Positions 20,151-30,790 of a stretch of DNA of 64,000 bases are shown in pieces. The notes below the pieces were generated by a model, which did not search any database, had not been told where the DNA came from, and saw nothing but the letters and a program-made list of their open reading frames with translations. How positions within the stretch are numbered: the stretch's first letter is position 1; each line of letters starts with the position of its first letter. The stretch is taken from positions 20,290 through 84,289 of the forward strand of contig NZ_QGLE01000015.1 of assembly GCF_003173035.1 (NCBI RefSeq). Reading direction: 5' to 3'. The DNA comes from Zavarzinia aquatilis. Lineage in GTDB: Bacteria > Pseudomonadota > Alphaproteobacteria > Zavarziniales > Zavarziniaceae. The position numbers were made by a program, and so were the translations under genes.

Positions 20151-21265
20151 TGATCGGCGCCGCCCAGACCCTGCCGGTAACGGCCAGCGTGCCAGCGACC
20201 GATCTGCCGCTGCGCATCCTGATCGTGACCGACGCCTGGTACCCGCAGGTGAACGGCGTCGTGCGCACGCTCGATACGGTCGCGCACGAACTGGCCGAAC
20301 TCGGCCATGTCGTCGGCTTCGTCACGCCGGACCAGTTCCGCACCCTGCCGATGCCGACCTATCCGGAAATCCGCCTCGCGATCGCGCCGGGCCGGCGGCT
20401 GGCGCGGACCTTCGCCGCCTTCGCGCCCGATGCCATCCATATCGCGACCGAAGGGCCGCTGGGCTGGGCGGCGCGGCGCCTGTGCCTGCGCCGGGGCCTG
20501 CCCTTCACCACCGCCTATCACACCCGCTTTCCCGAATATGTGAAGGCGCGCTTCGGCATTCCCCTCGCCCTCACGTTCCGCATCGTCCGGCGCTTTCACG
20601 CCCCCTCGCGCGGCCTGATGGTGGCGACGCGCTCGCTGCACGAAGAGTTGTCCGGCCGGGGCTTCGGCAATCTGCGCGCCTGGTCGCGCGGCGTCGACCT
20701 CGAGCGGTTCACCCCCGGACCGCGCGACCTGCTGCCCCATCTGCCGCGGCCGATCTTCACCTATGTCGGCCGCCTCGCGGTCGAGAAGAATATCGACGCC
20801 TTCCTGAAGCTCGATCTGCCCGGCTCGAAACTGGTCGTGGGCGACGGGCCCGAAATGGCGCGGCTGAAGGTGCAATATCCGGACGCGCATTTCGCCGGGG
20901 CCCGCCATGGCGACGATCTCGTCGCGCATTTCCGCGCGGGCGACGTCTTCGTCTTCCCCAGCCGGACCGACACTTTCGGCCTTGTCATGCTGGAAGCCAT
21001 GGCCTGCGGCCTGCCGGTCGCCGCCTATCCGGTCGCGGGGCCGCTCGACGTGCTCTCGCCCGAGTCCGGGGCGATGGACGAGGATCTGGCGGTCGCCTGC
21101 CGCCGGGCGCTTCTGCTCGATCCCGCGGCCTGCCGGCGCCATGCCCTCGGCTTCACCTGGTCGGCGACGGCGGCGCAATTCGCCTATAACGTCGCGCCCT
21201 TCCGCCAGGACTGGCCCCGCGCCGCCCTGCCCGCGCCGATCCCGACGAGGGCACCGCGGCGCTGA
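20150..21265 (+). CDS. GT4-family glycosyltransferase
   Basis: A 371-residue GT-B fold glycosyltransferase. The N-terminal half opens with RILIVTDAWYPQVNGVVRTL; the C-terminal half has FTYVGRLAVEKNID, LVVGDGPEMARL and the donor-binding region SRTDTFGLVMLEAMACG, typical of family 4 enzymes that use a nucleotide sugar. The ATG overlaps the phosphoesterase stop (TGATG), so the two are translationally coupled and probably act on the same lipid or glycolipid. Confidence 0.85.
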   Translation: MIGAAQTLPVTASVPATDLPLRILIVTDAWYPQVNGVVRTLDTVAHELAELGHVVGFVTPDQFRTLPMPTYPEIRLAIAPGRRLARTFAAFAPDAIHIATEGPLGWAARRLCLRRGLPFTTAYHTRFPEYVKARFGIPLALTFRIVRRFHAPSRGLMVATRSLHEELSGRGFGNLRAWSRGVDLERFTPGPRDLLPHLPRPIFTYVGRLAVEKNIDAFLKLDLPGSKLVVGDGPEMARLKVQYPDAHFAGARHGDDLVAHFRAGDVFVFPSRTDTFGLVMLEAMACGLPVAAYPVAGPLDVLSPESGAMDEDLAVACRRALLLDPAACRRHALGFTWSATAAQFAYNVAPFRQDWPRAALPAPIPTRAPRR

Positions 21266-21271
21266 CCGGGT

Positions 21272-22018
21272 TCAGCCCCGGCCGATGAAGGGCATCCGCG
21301 TCGCCGCGATGGTCAGGAAGGATATGTCCGCTTCCGTCGGCTGGCCGGCCATGAACACCACCGCCTCGGCGGCGCGGGCGACATCCATCAAGGGCTCGGG
21401 CTTGATGCTGCCGTCGGCCTGGGGCATCCCCACCGCCATCTGGCCGGTCATGCCGGTCGCGGCATTGCCGATGTCGATCTGGCCGCAGGTGATGCCGAAA
21501 GGCCGGCCGTCGAGCGAGATGGACTTGGTCAGGCCGGTGATCGCGTGTTTGGTCGCGGTATAAGCGGCCGAGAAGGGCCGCGGATGATGGGCCGAGATCG
21601 AGCCGTTGTTGATGATGCGCCCGCCTTGCGGGGCCTGCGCCTTCATCACCCGGAAGGCCTCGGCGGCGCAGAGGAAGGAGCCGGTCAGATTGACCTCGAC
21701 CAGCGCCCGCCAGGCCGCGACATCGACGAGGTCGACGCTGCCGCCGGCACCGAAAATGCCGGCATTGTTGAAGAGGACATCGACCCGCCCGAAGCGATTG
21801 ACCGCCGCCTTGAACAGGGCCGCGACCTGCGCCTCGTCGGTGACATCGGTCGGGACGGTCAGGCCGCGGGCCGGGTCTGCCAGCAGCGCCCGGGTTTCCT
21901 CAAGCGGCCCCACCCGCCGCCCGGAGAGGACAACGGCGTCGCCCTTCGCGGCGAAGGCCAGCGCGGTCGCCCGGCCGATGCCGGAGCCAGCCCCGGTGAT
22001 CACGACGGTACGGGTCAT
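21272..22018 (-). CDS. short-chain dehydrogenase/reductase
   Basis: A 248-residue classical SDR: the NAD(P)-binding motif [11 protein letters not shown] at about 8-18, NNAG at about 85, catalytic Ser in NNGSISAHH and the Y-x3-K pair in AAYTATKHA. The RR after SG suggests some preference for NADP. The frame is open upstream, but the ATG at 22018 puts TGAGSGIG at the standard place. Substrate unknown. It is convergent with the glycosyltransferase (6-base gap). Confidence 0.85.
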   Translation of the reverse strand: MTRTVVITGAGSGIGRATALAFAAKGDAVVLSGRRVGPLEETRALLADPARGLTVPTDVTDEAQVAALFKAAVNRFGRVDVLFNNAGIFGAGGSVDLVDVAAWRALVEVNLTGSFLCAAEAFRVMKAQAPQGGRIINNGSISAHHPRPFSAAYTATKHAITGLTKSISLDGRPFGITCGQIDIGNAATGMTGQMAVGMPQADGSIKPEPLMDVARAAEAVVFMAGQPTEADISFLTIAATRMPFIGRG

Positions 22019-22149
22019 GCGGATGATCCTTTCGCTGCGTCTTCGATGAGAGAATGCGGCGCAGCGGGGCGGCCAACAACCCGCTCTCGGTGCGAGAGAT
22101 GCCGGCACGGTGCGGGCCGGGGGCGCCTGTCCCCCGGCCCGTCTCTGTC

Positions 22150-23133
<984 letters not shown>

Positions 23134-23227
23134 CTTGGATCTCCAGGACACGGGGAAAGGAGAGGCTGCCGCCCCTCGCGAAAACGAAGCATCAGGCAGC
23201 ACAACTGGCGCGGTTTCGCAACACTCA

Positions 23228-23245
23228 ATTGCCCGATCGAGCAAT
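23228..23245. promoter_or_regulatory. inverted repeat in the mdh-scoA divergent region
   Basis: ATTGC (23228-23232) and GCAAT (23241-23245) flank a central CGATCG, giving an 18-base dyad between the divergent mdh and scoA genes. It could be an operator shared by both; no regulator is identified. Confidence 0.3.
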
Positions 23246-23341
23246 GACCTTTGCCGCGTTGCGCTAAATCTCTCCGCGCTGCATCCTGTCGGCGGGGAAG
23301 GAATCCCCTGCGTAAGGCAGATGGACGGGAAACAGGCGACG

Positions 23342-24046
23342 ATGAGCAAAAAGGTCTACCCGGACGCGGTGACGGCCCTTGCGGGGCTTCTGCGCGACGA
23401 CATGGTGATCATGGCGGGGGGCTTTGGCCTCTGCGGCATTCCCGAGAACCTGATCGAGGGCATCCGCCTGTCGGGCGTGAAGGGCCTCACCTTCATCTCG
23501 AACAACGCGGGCGTCGACGGTTTCGGCCTCGGCGTGCTGCTCGAGACCAAGTCGGTCAGGAAGATGATCAGTTCTTACGTCGGCGAGAACAAGCTGTTCG
23601 CCCAGCAGTATCTCTCGGGCGCGCTCGAGCTCGAGTTCAACCCGCAGGGCACGCTCGCCGAGCGCATCCGCGCCGGCGGCGCCGGCATCCCCGCCTTCTT
23701 CACCAAGACCGGCGTCGGCACCCTGGTCGCCGAGGGCAAGGAGCTGCGCGAATTCAACGGCGAGACCTATGTCATGGAGACCGGCCTCGTCGCCGATCTC
23801 TCCATCGTCAAGGCCTATTGCGGCGATACCGCCGGCAATCTCGTCTACCGGAAGACCGCGCGCAACTTCAACCCGATGATGGCGACCGCCGGCAAGGTCA
23901 CCGTCGCCGAGGTCGAGAATCTGGTCGAGCCCGGCAGCATCGACCCCGACCACATCCACACGCCCGGCATCTTCGTCCAGCGCATCATCAAGGGCCCGGC
24001 CTACGAGAAGCGTATCGAGCAGCGCACCACCCGGAAGAAGATCTGA
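23342..24046 (+). CDS. scoA: 3-oxoacid CoA-transferase subunit A
   Basis: The A subunit (234 residues) of a succinyl-CoA:3-ketoacid CoA-transferase, which moves CoA between succinate and acetoacetate in ketone-body and PHB breakdown. The family I signature is [17 protein letters not shown] near the N-terminus, followed by [12 protein letters not shown] and the [15 protein letters not shown] segment. Start at MSKKVYPDA is chosen by homology; an ATG at 23321 would add seven residues. scoB follows after 11 bases. Confidence 0.9.
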   Translation: MSKKVYPDAVTALAGLLRDDMVIMAGGFGLCGIPENLIEGIRLSGVKGLTFISNNAGVDGFGLGVLLETKSVRKMISSYVGENKLFAQQYLSGALELEFNPQGTLAERIRAGGAGIPAFFTKTGVGTLVAEGKELREFNGETYVMETGLVADLSIVKAYCGDTAGNLVYRKTARNFNPMMATAGKVTVAEVENLVEPGSIDPDHIHTPGIFVQRIIKGPAYEKRIEQRTTRKKI

Positions 24047-24057
24047 GGAGACCGCCC

Positions 24058-24699
24058 ATGGCCTGGACCCGTGAACAGATGGCCGCCCGCGCCGCCAAGG
24101 AGCTGCAGGACGGTTTCTATGTGAACCTCGGCATCGGCATTCCGACGCTGGTCGCCAACTACATCCCCGACGGCGTGCATGTCACCCTGCAGTCCGAGAA
24201 CGGCATGCTCGGCATGGGGCCCTTCCCCTTCGAGGGCGAGGAAGACCCGGACCTGATCAATGCCGGCAAGCAGACCATCACCGAGCTGCCGGACAGCTCC
24301 TTCTTCTCCTCGGCCGACAGTTTCGCGATGATCCGCGGCGGCCATATCGACCTCTCCATCCTCGGCGCCATGCAGGTCGCCGAGAACGGCGATCTCGCCA
24401 ACTGGATGATCCCGGGCAAGATGGTCAAGGGCATGGGCGGCGCCATGGACCTGGTCGCCGGGGTGAAGAAGGTCGTCGTCGTCATGGAACATGTCGCCGG
24501 CAACAGCCCGAAACTGCTGAAGGCCTGCAACCTGCCCCTGACCGGCACCAAAGTCGTCGACATGGTCGTGACCGACCTCGGCGTGTTCAGGATCGACAAG
24601 CAGGGCGGCACCGGCCTTACCCTCATCGAACTCGCCGAGGGCGTCACCCTCGACGAAATCACCTCGAAGACCGAAGCCGCCTTCGACGTCGACCTGTAA
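24058..24699 (+). CDS. scoB: 3-oxoacid CoA-transferase subunit B
   Basis: The B subunit (213 residues), carrying the catalytic Glu in [12 protein letters not shown] that forms the CoA thioester intermediate. [13 protein letters not shown] and [11 protein letters not shown] are further family signatures. The start has GAGGAG eight bases upstream and lies 11 bases after scoA; a clear terminator hairpin follows the stop, so scoAB is a two-gene operon. Confidence 0.92.
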   Translation: MAWTREQMAARAAKELQDGFYVNLGIGIPTLVANYIPDGVHVTLQSENGMLGMGPFPFEGEEDPDLINAGKQTITELPDSSFFSSADSFAMIRGGHIDLSILGAMQVAENGDLANWMIPGKMVKGMGGAMDLVAGVKKVVVVMEHVAGNSPKLLKACNLPLTGTKVVDMVVTDLGVFRIDKQGGTGLTLIELAEGVTLDEITSKTEAAFDVDL

Positions 24700-24711
24700 A
24701 CGAACGAAAGA

Positions 24712-24735
24712 CCCGCCCTCGACCAAGGGCGGGTT
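24712..24735 (+). terminator. intrinsic terminator after scoB
   Basis: 8-bp stem CCCGCCCT (24712-24719) / AGGGCGGG (24726-24733) with a 6-base loop, followed by TTGCTCT. Confidence 0.6.
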
Positions 24736-24777
24736 GCTCTGCCCGGGCAGCCGTCCTACATCTTTCCCAAGGACAAG

Positions 24778-25557
24778 ATGAACGGGGACCACCCCGCATC
24801 CAGGAAGGCGAGACCCGTGCAGATTGCGTTCCTTACCGACATCCACAGCAACCGCGAGGCCCTGACCGCGGTGCTGGCCCATGCGCGGGCGCGGGGCGCG
24901 CAGCGTTTCGTGCTGCTGGGCGATTACGTCGGCTATGGGCCCGACCCGGAATGGACCATCGAGACCATCGCCGGCCTCGTCGCCGAAGGCGCCATCGCCA
25001 TCCGCGGCAATCACGACGAGGCCGCTGTAGGCGGCGTGAACGGCATGAACTCCAACGCCGCCCAGGCCATCGACTGGACCAGCCGCCAGCTCTCCAAGGC
25101 GTCTCTCGACTTTCTCTCGAAACTGCCGTTGTCGGTGATCGACGACGACCGGCTTTATGTCCATGCCGATGCCTCGGCGCCGCACCGCTGGCTCTATGTC
25201 GTCGACGGCGAGGCCGCGCGCCATAGTCTCGAAGCGGCGGAGACCCGCCTCGTCTTCTCGGGTCATGTCCATGTCCCGGCGATCTATGGCCTCTCGAACA
25301 TCGGCAAGCTGACCCCGTTCCGGCCGCAGCCGGGCATCGCCATTCCGCTGCTGGCGCAGCGCCGCTGGCTCGCGCTGATCGGCTCGGTCGGGCAGCCGCG
25401 TGACGGCGATCCGGCCGCCGGCTATGCCCTCTATAACGACTACAGCGCCGAGATCGTGTTCCACCGCGTGCCCTACGACGTCGAGACGACGGCGCAGAAG
25501 ATCAGGGCCGCCGGCCTGCCGGCCGGCCTCGCCAGCCGCCTGTTCGCCGGGCACTGA
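24778..25557 (+). CDS. metallophosphoesterase family protein
   Basis: A 259-residue calcineurin-like phosphoesterase of the YfcE/MJ0936-like group. Metal ligands are in FLTDIHSNREAL, LLGDYVGYGPDP, IRGNHDEA and FSGHVHVPA. The ATG with AAGGA upstream is used; a GTG at 24817, which would give the compact start MQIAFLTDIH, is equally credible. The kinase-Usp gene begins six bases after the stop, suggesting a two-gene unit in which a Ser/Thr kinase is paired with a phosphoesterase. Whether it is a protein phosphatase cannot be told. Confidence 0.75.
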   Translation: MNGDHPASRKARPVQIAFLTDIHSNREALTAVLAHARARGAQRFVLLGDYVGYGPDPEWTIETIAGLVAEGAIAIRGNHDEAAVGGVNGMNSNAAQAIDWTSRQLSKASLDFLSKLPLSVIDDDRLYVHADASAPHRWLYVVDGEAARHSLEAAETRLVFSGHVHVPAIYGLSNIGKLTPFRPQPGIAIPLLAQRRWLALIGSVGQPRDGDPAAGYALYNDYSAEIVFHRVPYDVETTAQKIRAAGLPAGLASRLFAGH

Positions 25558-25563
25558 ACCATC

Positions 25564-26967
25564 GTGGCGGCGCCGCGGATCAGCCCCGGCAGCGTCATCG
25601 ACGGCTTCACCGTCGATTCGCAGGTCCATCGGGGCGGCATGGCCACCATCTGGGCCGTGAAGAAGCCCGGCATCGACACCCCGTTGATCATGAAGGTGCC
25701 GCGCCTCGCCGAGGGCGAGGACCCGGCGACCATCGTCGGCTTCGAAATGGAGCAGATGATCCTGCCCCGGCTGTCGGGGCCGCATGTGCCGAAATTCGTC
25801 GCTGCCGGCGATTTCCGCACCCTGCCCTACATCGTCATGGAGTGGATCGAGGGCAAGAGCCTGCACACCCGCCTGCCCGATCTGCCCCTGCCCCCGGCGG
25901 AGGTGGCCGACATCGGCGCCCGCGTCGCCACCGCCCTCGACGCGCTGCACCGTCAGCAGGTCGTGCATCTCGACGTAAAGCCGTCCAACGTCATGGTGCG
26001 GCCGTCGGGCGAGATGGCCTTGATCGACTTCGGCCTGTCGCATCATCTGCTGCTGCCCGACCTGCTCGACGAGGAATTCCGCCTGCCCTATGGCACCGCG
26101 CCCTATATGGCGCCGGAACAGGTGCTGGGACAGCGATCGGAGCCGCGCAGCGATCTCTTCGCCCTCGGCTCGCTGATGTATTTCTTCGTCACCGGCACGC
26201 GGCCCTTCGGCGATCCCCAGACCCTGAAGGGCCTCAAGAAGCGCCTGTGGCGCGACCCGCCGCCGCCGCGCAAGCTGCGCCCCGAGTGTCCGCCCTGGCT
26301 GCAGGAGATCATCCTGCGCTGCCTCGAGGTCGATCCCGCCCAGCGCCATCCGACCGCGGCCCAGCTCGCCCTCGACCTGCGGACGCCGGGTCAGGTGTCG
26401 CTGACCGCCCGGTCGGAGCGCATGACGCAGGACGGCTTCATCGCCGCCTTCAAGCGGCGCATGGACCTCGACCATATTCTCGTCATCGACAAGGGGCCGG
26501 CGCCGGGCGATGCCCCGATCATCATGGCCGCGGTCGATTTCAACACCCTGGGCGATGCCGCGGCCGAGGCCATGCGGGCGACCATCCGCCAGCTGATGAT
26601 CGCCATGCCGCGCGCCCGCCTTGCCTGCGTCAACGTGCTGAAGCTGCGCCGCATCGGCATTGATTCCACCCTCGACGACGAGGGCGAGCACAAGCACCTG
26701 CAGCGCCTGATCGAGCTGCGCCACTGGGCCCGGCCGCTGGAATTGCCCGACGGCAGCGTGACCTTCCATGTGCTCGAGGCGACCTCGCCCGCCGACGCCA
26801 TCCTCGACTACGCCCGCGCCAACCATATCGACCATATCGTCATGGGCGCGCGCGAGCGTTCGGCCATGCGCAGCCTGCTCGGCTCGGTCTCGGGCGAGGT
26901 CGCGGCCGAGGCGCCCTGCACGGTGACCGTGGTTCGGGTCCGGGCGGAGGACGGCGCGGCGCCATAA
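25564..26967 (+). CDS. Ser/Thr protein kinase fused to a universal stress protein domain
   Basis: A 467-residue fusion. Residues about 12-275 are a Hanks-type kinase: degenerate glycine loop HRGGMATIWAV, K44 in IMKVPR, catalytic loop HLDVKPSNVM (D137, K139, N142; the usual Arg before Asp is Leu, so a non-RD kinase), DFG at 155-157, APE in YMAPEQV. Residues about 305-460 are a Usp domain ending in the nucleotide-binding motif VMGARERSAMRSLLGSVS with the final VTVVR strand. No membrane segment is seen, so it is cytoplasmic. It starts with a GTG six bases after the phosphoesterase gene. The Usp half could sense ATP or stress; the kinase targets are unknown. Confidence 0.82.
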   Translation: MAAPRISPGSVIDGFTVDSQVHRGGMATIWAVKKPGIDTPLIMKVPRLAEGEDPATIVGFEMEQMILPRLSGPHVPKFVAAGDFRTLPYIVMEWIEGKSLHTRLPDLPLPPAEVADIGARVATALDALHRQQVVHLDVKPSNVMVRPSGEMALIDFGLSHHLLLPDLLDEEFRLPYGTAPYMAPEQVLGQRSEPRSDLFALGSLMYFFVTGTRPFGDPQTLKGLKKRLWRDPPPPRKLRPECPPWLQEIILRCLEVDPAQRHPTAAQLALDLRTPGQVSLTARSERMTQDGFIAAFKRRMDLDHILVIDKGPAPGDAPIIMAAVDFNTLGDAAAEAMRATIRQLMIAMPRARLACVNVLKLRRIGIDSTLDDEGEHKHLQRLIELRHWARPLELPDGSVTFHVLEATSPADAILDYARANHIDHIVMGARERSAMRSLLGSVSGEVAAEAPCTVTVVRVRAEDGAAP

Positions 26968-27087
26968 TTACTGTATTTTTACGTACAATATAATTTTCAA
27001 CATCACAAATATACGGATTGACGCAAATCATTCCGCCGGACTGTGGTTCATGCTGCCCTGAAGTCATTGCCGATGACCGAGGACATC

Positions 27088-28002
27088 ATGAGTTTTTACC
27101 GCGACCTCAACGACAAGCCGGCGCTGGAAGCCTGGAACAGTGCCGCCCACGCGCCCTTCGAGCATCTGACCGTGGAGCGCCTGTCGCCCACCATCGGCGC
27201 GAGGATCACCGGGATCGACCTGCGCCAGCCGCTGACCGGCGCGCAGGTGGCGGAGCTGCGCCGGGCCCTGCATGAATTCCTGGTGGTGGCACTGCCCGGC
27301 CAGCCGCTGTCCGCCGAGCAGCACAAGACCCTGGGCCGCCATTTCGGCACGTTGCACAGCCATCTGCTGGGCGCCAGCCGGGTGATCGCCGGGGGCGACT
27401 ACGATCCCGAAATCCTGTCCTGGCGCACCGGACCGCAGTCGCGCTTCACCGCGGGCGATGCCTGGCACGCCGATGTCTCCTGCGACCAGCATCCGATTCA
27501 GGTCTCGGCCCTGCGCCTGACCCGGCTGCCGGAGATCGGCGGCGGCGATACCGCCTTCGCCAATATGTATCTGGCTTACGAGACCCTGTCGGACCGGCTG
27601 AAGGCCCTGCTGACCGGCCTGACCGCGATCCACGACGGCGGCCACGCCTGGACCCAGGGCTATGGCTCGGCCCCGCAGGGCACCAATGCCTTCCCGGTGA
27701 CGGAACACCCGGTGATCGCCCGCCATCCGGTGACCGGCCGGCCCTATCTCTATGTCAATCCGGCCTTCACCACCCATATCGTGCAGCTGCCCCGGCCGGA
27801 GAGCGATGCCCTGCTCGGCTTCCTCGCCCGCCATGTCGAGCGCAGCCTCGCCCTGCAGGTGCGGGTGCACTGGGAAAAGGACATGATCCTGCTGTGGGAC
27901 AATTGGGCCGCCCAGCATCACGCGGTCTGGGATTATTTCCCCTATGAACGCTGGGGCGAGCGGGTCTCCGCCGTGCCCGACCACGGCCCCATCGCGGCCT
28001 GA
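27088..28002 (+). CDS. TauD/TfdA family alpha-ketoglutarate-dependent dioxygenase
   Basis: A 304-residue Fe(II)/2-oxoglutarate dioxygenase. The iron facial triad is visible as HAD in DAWHADVSCDQHP and the distal His in WDNWAAQHHAVWDY; the 2-oxoglutarate-binding Arg follows in the C-terminal part (YERWGERVS). Members hydroxylate taurine, alkyl sulfates or phenoxyacetates; the substrate cannot be chosen here. The ATG at 27088 has GAGGA five bases upstream; ATGs at 27073 and 27043 are alternatives. The AT-rich 120 bases upstream (TATAAT at 26989-26994) probably hold its promoter. Confidence 0.82.
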   Translation: MSFYRDLNDKPALEAWNSAAHAPFEHLTVERLSPTIGARITGIDLRQPLTGAQVAELRRALHEFLVVALPGQPLSAEQHKTLGRHFGTLHSHLLGASRVIAGGDYDPEILSWRTGPQSRFTAGDAWHADVSCDQHPIQVSALRLTRLPEIGGGDTAFANMYLAYETLSDRLKALLTGLTAIHDGGHAWTQGYGSAPQGTNAFPVTEHPVIARHPVTGRPYLYVNPAFTTHIVQLPRPESDALLGFLARHVERSLALQVRVHWEKDMILLWDNWAAQHHAVWDYFPYERWGERVSAVPDHGPIAA

Positions 28003-28018
28003 AGCCGGCGCGCACCGT

Positions 28019-28867
28019 TCAGCCGGCGCGCAGGGGCGCCGTCGCCTCGACCAGCGCATCCATCACCGCGCGCACCCGCGGGCTTCGCCGCATGTCGGGA
28101 TGCACGACGAGCCAGAGGTCGCGCGCCGCCTCCGGCCCGTCGCGCAGGCAGACGAGGTCCTCGCCCCCGGCGAGGACATGGGGCACCGCCGCGACCCCCA
28201 TGCCGGCCCGCAGCGCCGCCAGCATGGCCGACAGATCGTTGGTCATCAGGCCGACGCCCGTGGCCCCGGCAAGCTCGCGCAGCCAGCGCTGCTGCGGCAC
28301 GTCGGACAGTTCGCCATCATAACCGATGTAACGCCAGTCATCGCCCCGGGCGACATAATCGCGCCGGCCATAGAGACCATAGGTCAGGCGACCGACATGG
28401 CGGGCGACGAGGCCCTTGTCCTCCGGCCGGTAGAGGCGGAGCGACAGGTCGACCTCGCGCCGCGAAAGATTGCTGATCGCATTGGCGACCGACAGGTCGA
28501 GCACCAGCCCCGGATGACGGTCGAGCAGCGGGGCAAGGCGCGGCATCAGCCACTGGCTGGCGAAGGCCGGCGGCGCGCCGAGGCGCACCACGCCCCGGAT
28601 CGCCTGACCGGCGCCGCCGGCCTGCCGCTCGAAGGCGAGCACCGCCTCCTCGACCGCGCCAAGGCGGACGGTCAGCGCCGCCCCTTCGTCGGTCAGGGCA
28701 TAGCCCCGGGGCAGACGGTCGAACAGTTTGACGCCAAGGCGCGCCTCCAGCGCGGCGATGCGCCGGGCAACCGTGGTGTGATCGGTCTGCAGCACCCGCG
28801 CCGCCGCCGACAGGCTGCCGACCCGCGCGAGGGCGGCGAAGAACCGCAGATCGTCCCAATTGCTCAT
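28019..28867 (-). CDS. LysR-family transcriptional regulator
   Basis: A 282-residue LysR regulator: N-terminal helix-turn-helix (DLRFFAALARVGSLSAAARVL, then TTVARRIAALEARLGVKLFDR) and a periplasmic-binding-protein-like effector domain (about 90-280). It is divergent from the quinone oxidoreductase gene, its most likely target, with 98 bases between them. Effector unknown. Confidence 0.85.
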   Translation of the reverse strand: MSNWDDLRFFAALARVGSLSAAARVLQTDHTTVARRIAALEARLGVKLFDRLPRGYALTDEGAALTVRLGAVEEAVLAFERQAGGAGQAIRGVVRLGAPPAFASQWLMPRLAPLLDRHPGLVLDLSVANAISNLSRREVDLSLRLYRPEDKGLVARHVGRLTYGLYGRRDYVARGDDWRYIGYDGELSDVPQQRWLRELAGATGVGLMTNDLSAMLAALRAGMGVAAVPHVLAGGEDLVCLRDGPEAARDLWLVVHPDMRRSPRVRAVMDALVEATAPLRAG

Positions 28868-28868
28868 C

Positions 28869-28882
28869 TGCGCAATTTCGCA
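28869..28882. promoter_or_regulatory. possible LysR operator
   Basis: Imperfect dyad TGCGCAATTTCGCA one base upstream of the lysR start codon, in the lysR-oxidoreductase divergent region; its shape fits autoregulation by a LysR protein. Confidence 0.35.
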
Positions 28883-28965
28883 CAGATCATCCGCGATATC
28901 ACCGGATATTGCCCCATGATGCGAGCCATTAGCCTGCGCCTGTCTTTCGTCGACAGGAGCGTGCC

Positions 28966-29940
28966 GTGTCCCTTTCCGTCGCCCTCGCCGCCCATGGCGG
29001 TGCCGATGTCCTCCAGCTGCGGGAGGCCGACGTGCCGCCCCCCGGCCCGGGCGAGGTCCGCGTCCGTCAGGGGGCGGTCGGGGTCAATTTCGTCGACATC
29101 TATCACCGGCAGGGTCTTTATCCGGTGCCCGGCCTGCCCGCGGTGCCAGGGGTCGAGGGCGCGGGCGCGATCGAGGCGCTGGGGCCGGGGGTCGAGGGCT
29201 TGCACGTCGGCCAGCGTGTCGCCTATGCGGGCCTGCCCATCGGCGGCTATGCCGAGGTGCGGAATATGCCCGCCGGCCGGCTGATCCCCCTGCCCGCCAC
29301 CGTCGGCACGGCCACCGCCGCCGCCGCCATGCTGCGCGGCATCACCGTGCACATGCTGCTGCACCGGGTGTTTCCGGTCGGGCCGGGGATCACCGTGCTC
29401 GTCCAGGCGGCGGCGGGCGGCGTCGGCCTCGTCCTCACCCAATGGGCCAAGAGCCTGGGTGCCCTTGTGATCGGCACCGTCGGCAGCGAGGACAAGGCGG
29501 AAATCGCCCTCGAACACGGCCTCGACCATGCGATCCTGTACCGGCGGCAGGATTTCGTCGCCGAGGCGCGCCGCCTGACCGGCGGAAAGGGCGTCGACGT
29601 CGCCTATGACGGCATCGGTGGCGAGACCCTGCTGCGGACCCTCGACGCCGTCGCCCCCTTCGGCACGATCGCCAGCATCGGCCAGGCCAGCGGCAGCCTG
29701 CCCGCCATCGACGTCGCCGATCTCGGCCCGCGCCGCTCCCTCGCCCTTGCCCGGCCGAGCGTCTTTGCCTATGCCGCCGATCCTGCCTCCTACCGCGAGG
29801 CGGCGAGCGATCTCTTCGACATGATCGAGGATGGCCTGCGCATCACCGTCGGGGCCGAATTTCCGCTGGCCGAGGCGGCGGCGGCACACCGCGCGCTGGA
29901 AGCCGGCCAGACCACGGGCTCGATCCTGCTGCGACCGTGA
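28966..29940 (+). CDS. quinone oxidoreductase (zeta-crystallin type)
   Basis: A 324-residue zinc-independent MDR-family NADPH:quinone oxidoreductase. Signatures: VGVNFVDIYHRQGLYPVP at about 38-55, PGVEGAGAIEALG, the nucleotide-binding segment QAAAGGVGLVLTQWAK, and YDGIGGETL. It starts with a GTG preceded by AGGAG and ends with the family-typical TTGSILLRP. It probably reduces quinones or alkenals. Regulation by the divergent LysR is likely. Confidence 0.88.
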   Translation: MSLSVALAAHGGADVLQLREADVPPPGPGEVRVRQGAVGVNFVDIYHRQGLYPVPGLPAVPGVEGAGAIEALGPGVEGLHVGQRVAYAGLPIGGYAEVRNMPAGRLIPLPATVGTATAAAAMLRGITVHMLLHRVFPVGPGITVLVQAAAGGVGLVLTQWAKSLGALVIGTVGSEDKAEIALEHGLDHAILYRRQDFVAEARRLTGGKGVDVAYDGIGGETLLRTLDAVAPFGTIASIGQASGSLPAIDVADLGPRRSLALARPSVFAYAADPASYREAASDLFDMIEDGLRITVGAEFPLAEAAAAHRALEAGQTTGSILLRP

Positions 29941-29987
29941 ATGTAAGGGGCGAAGCCGATCATTGAACACGTCTTGGAAATAATTCC

Positions 29988-30023
29988 TTTCACGGGCGGC
30001 CATTTTTCACGACCGGGAAAATG
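29988..30023. promoter_or_regulatory. repeats upstream of the pirin gene
   Basis: Two TTTCACG copies (29988-29994, 30005-30011) and an imperfect dyad CATTTTTC/GAAAATG (30001-30008, 30017-30023) lie 60-90 bases before the pirin start; candidate operator only. Confidence 0.25.
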
Positions 30024-30079
30024 CCTACCTTCTGCCCATGACGGCCACCGGGGGTGGTCCACAACATGGGAGACGGACA

Positions 30080-30775
30080 ATGATCGAACTTCGCCCCTTC
30101 TCGGGTCTCGGCGCCGCCGATCACGGCTGGCTGCAGGCCAAGCATCATTTCGCCTTCGGCGATTATTTCGACCGCAGCCGCATGGGCTGGGGCAGCCTGC
30201 GGGTCTGGAACGACGACACGATCGCGGCCCAGACCGGCTTCCCGCCCCATGGCCATGCCGACATGGAAATCATCACCTATGTCCGCAAGGGTGCGATCAG
30301 CCACAAGGACAGCCTGGGTAACGCCGGCCGCACCGAAGCGGGCGATGTGCAGGTGATGTCCGCCGGCTCCGGCATCCGCCATTCGGAATATAATCTCGAG
30401 GACGAGGACACCCAGATCTTCCAGATCTGGATTCACCCGACCAGCCGCGGCGCGGCACCATCCTGGGGCGCCAAACCCTTCCCCAAGGACGACCGGGCCG
30501 GCCGCTTCGTTACCCTCGCCAGCGGCTTCGGCGACGAGGACGCCCTGCCCATCCGCACCGACGCGCGGGTGCTGGGCGCGACCCTGAAGGCCGGCGAGAG
30601 CGCGACCTATGACCTGACGCCCGAGCGCCACGCCTATCTGGTGCCGGCCCTCGGCAAGGTCGTGGTCGGCGATGTCACGGTGAACGCCCGCGATGGCGCC
30701 GCCATCACCGGCCTCGACCGCATCACGGTGACGGCGATCGAGGACGCGGAAGTGGTTCTGGTGGACGCGGCCTGA
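30080..30775 (+). CDS. pirin family protein
   Basis: A 231-residue bicupin of the pirin/YhaK family. The iron ligands are in FPPHGHADMEIITYV (His-x-His) and further in SAGSGIRHSEYN, with Glu in the same region. Members are quercetin dioxygenases or redox-sensing regulators. ATG with GGGAG upstream; the frame is open upstream but the start fits the family (MIELRPF). A strong hairpin separates it from the next gene. Confidence 0.85.
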   Translation: MIELRPFSGLGAADHGWLQAKHHFAFGDYFDRSRMGWGSLRVWNDDTIAAQTGFPPHGHADMEIITYVRKGAISHKDSLGNAGRTEAGDVQVMSAGSGIRHSEYNLEDEDTQIFQIWIHPTSRGAAPSWGAKPFPKDDRAGRFVTLASGFGDEDALPIRTDARVLGATLKAGESATYDLTPERHAYLVPALGKVVVGDVTVNARDGAAITGLDRITVTAIEDAEVVLVDAA

Positions 30776-30790
30776 CGGAACGGGAACCAT

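Noticed and set aside
24001..26835. 944-codon minus-strand frame opposite scoB, phosphoesterase and kinase genes
   Set aside because: Antisense shadow of three clear genes; Asp/Gly/Arg-rich text without domains. The same holds for long frames at 4697-7051, 8158-10023, 14656-16386 and 37820-40324.
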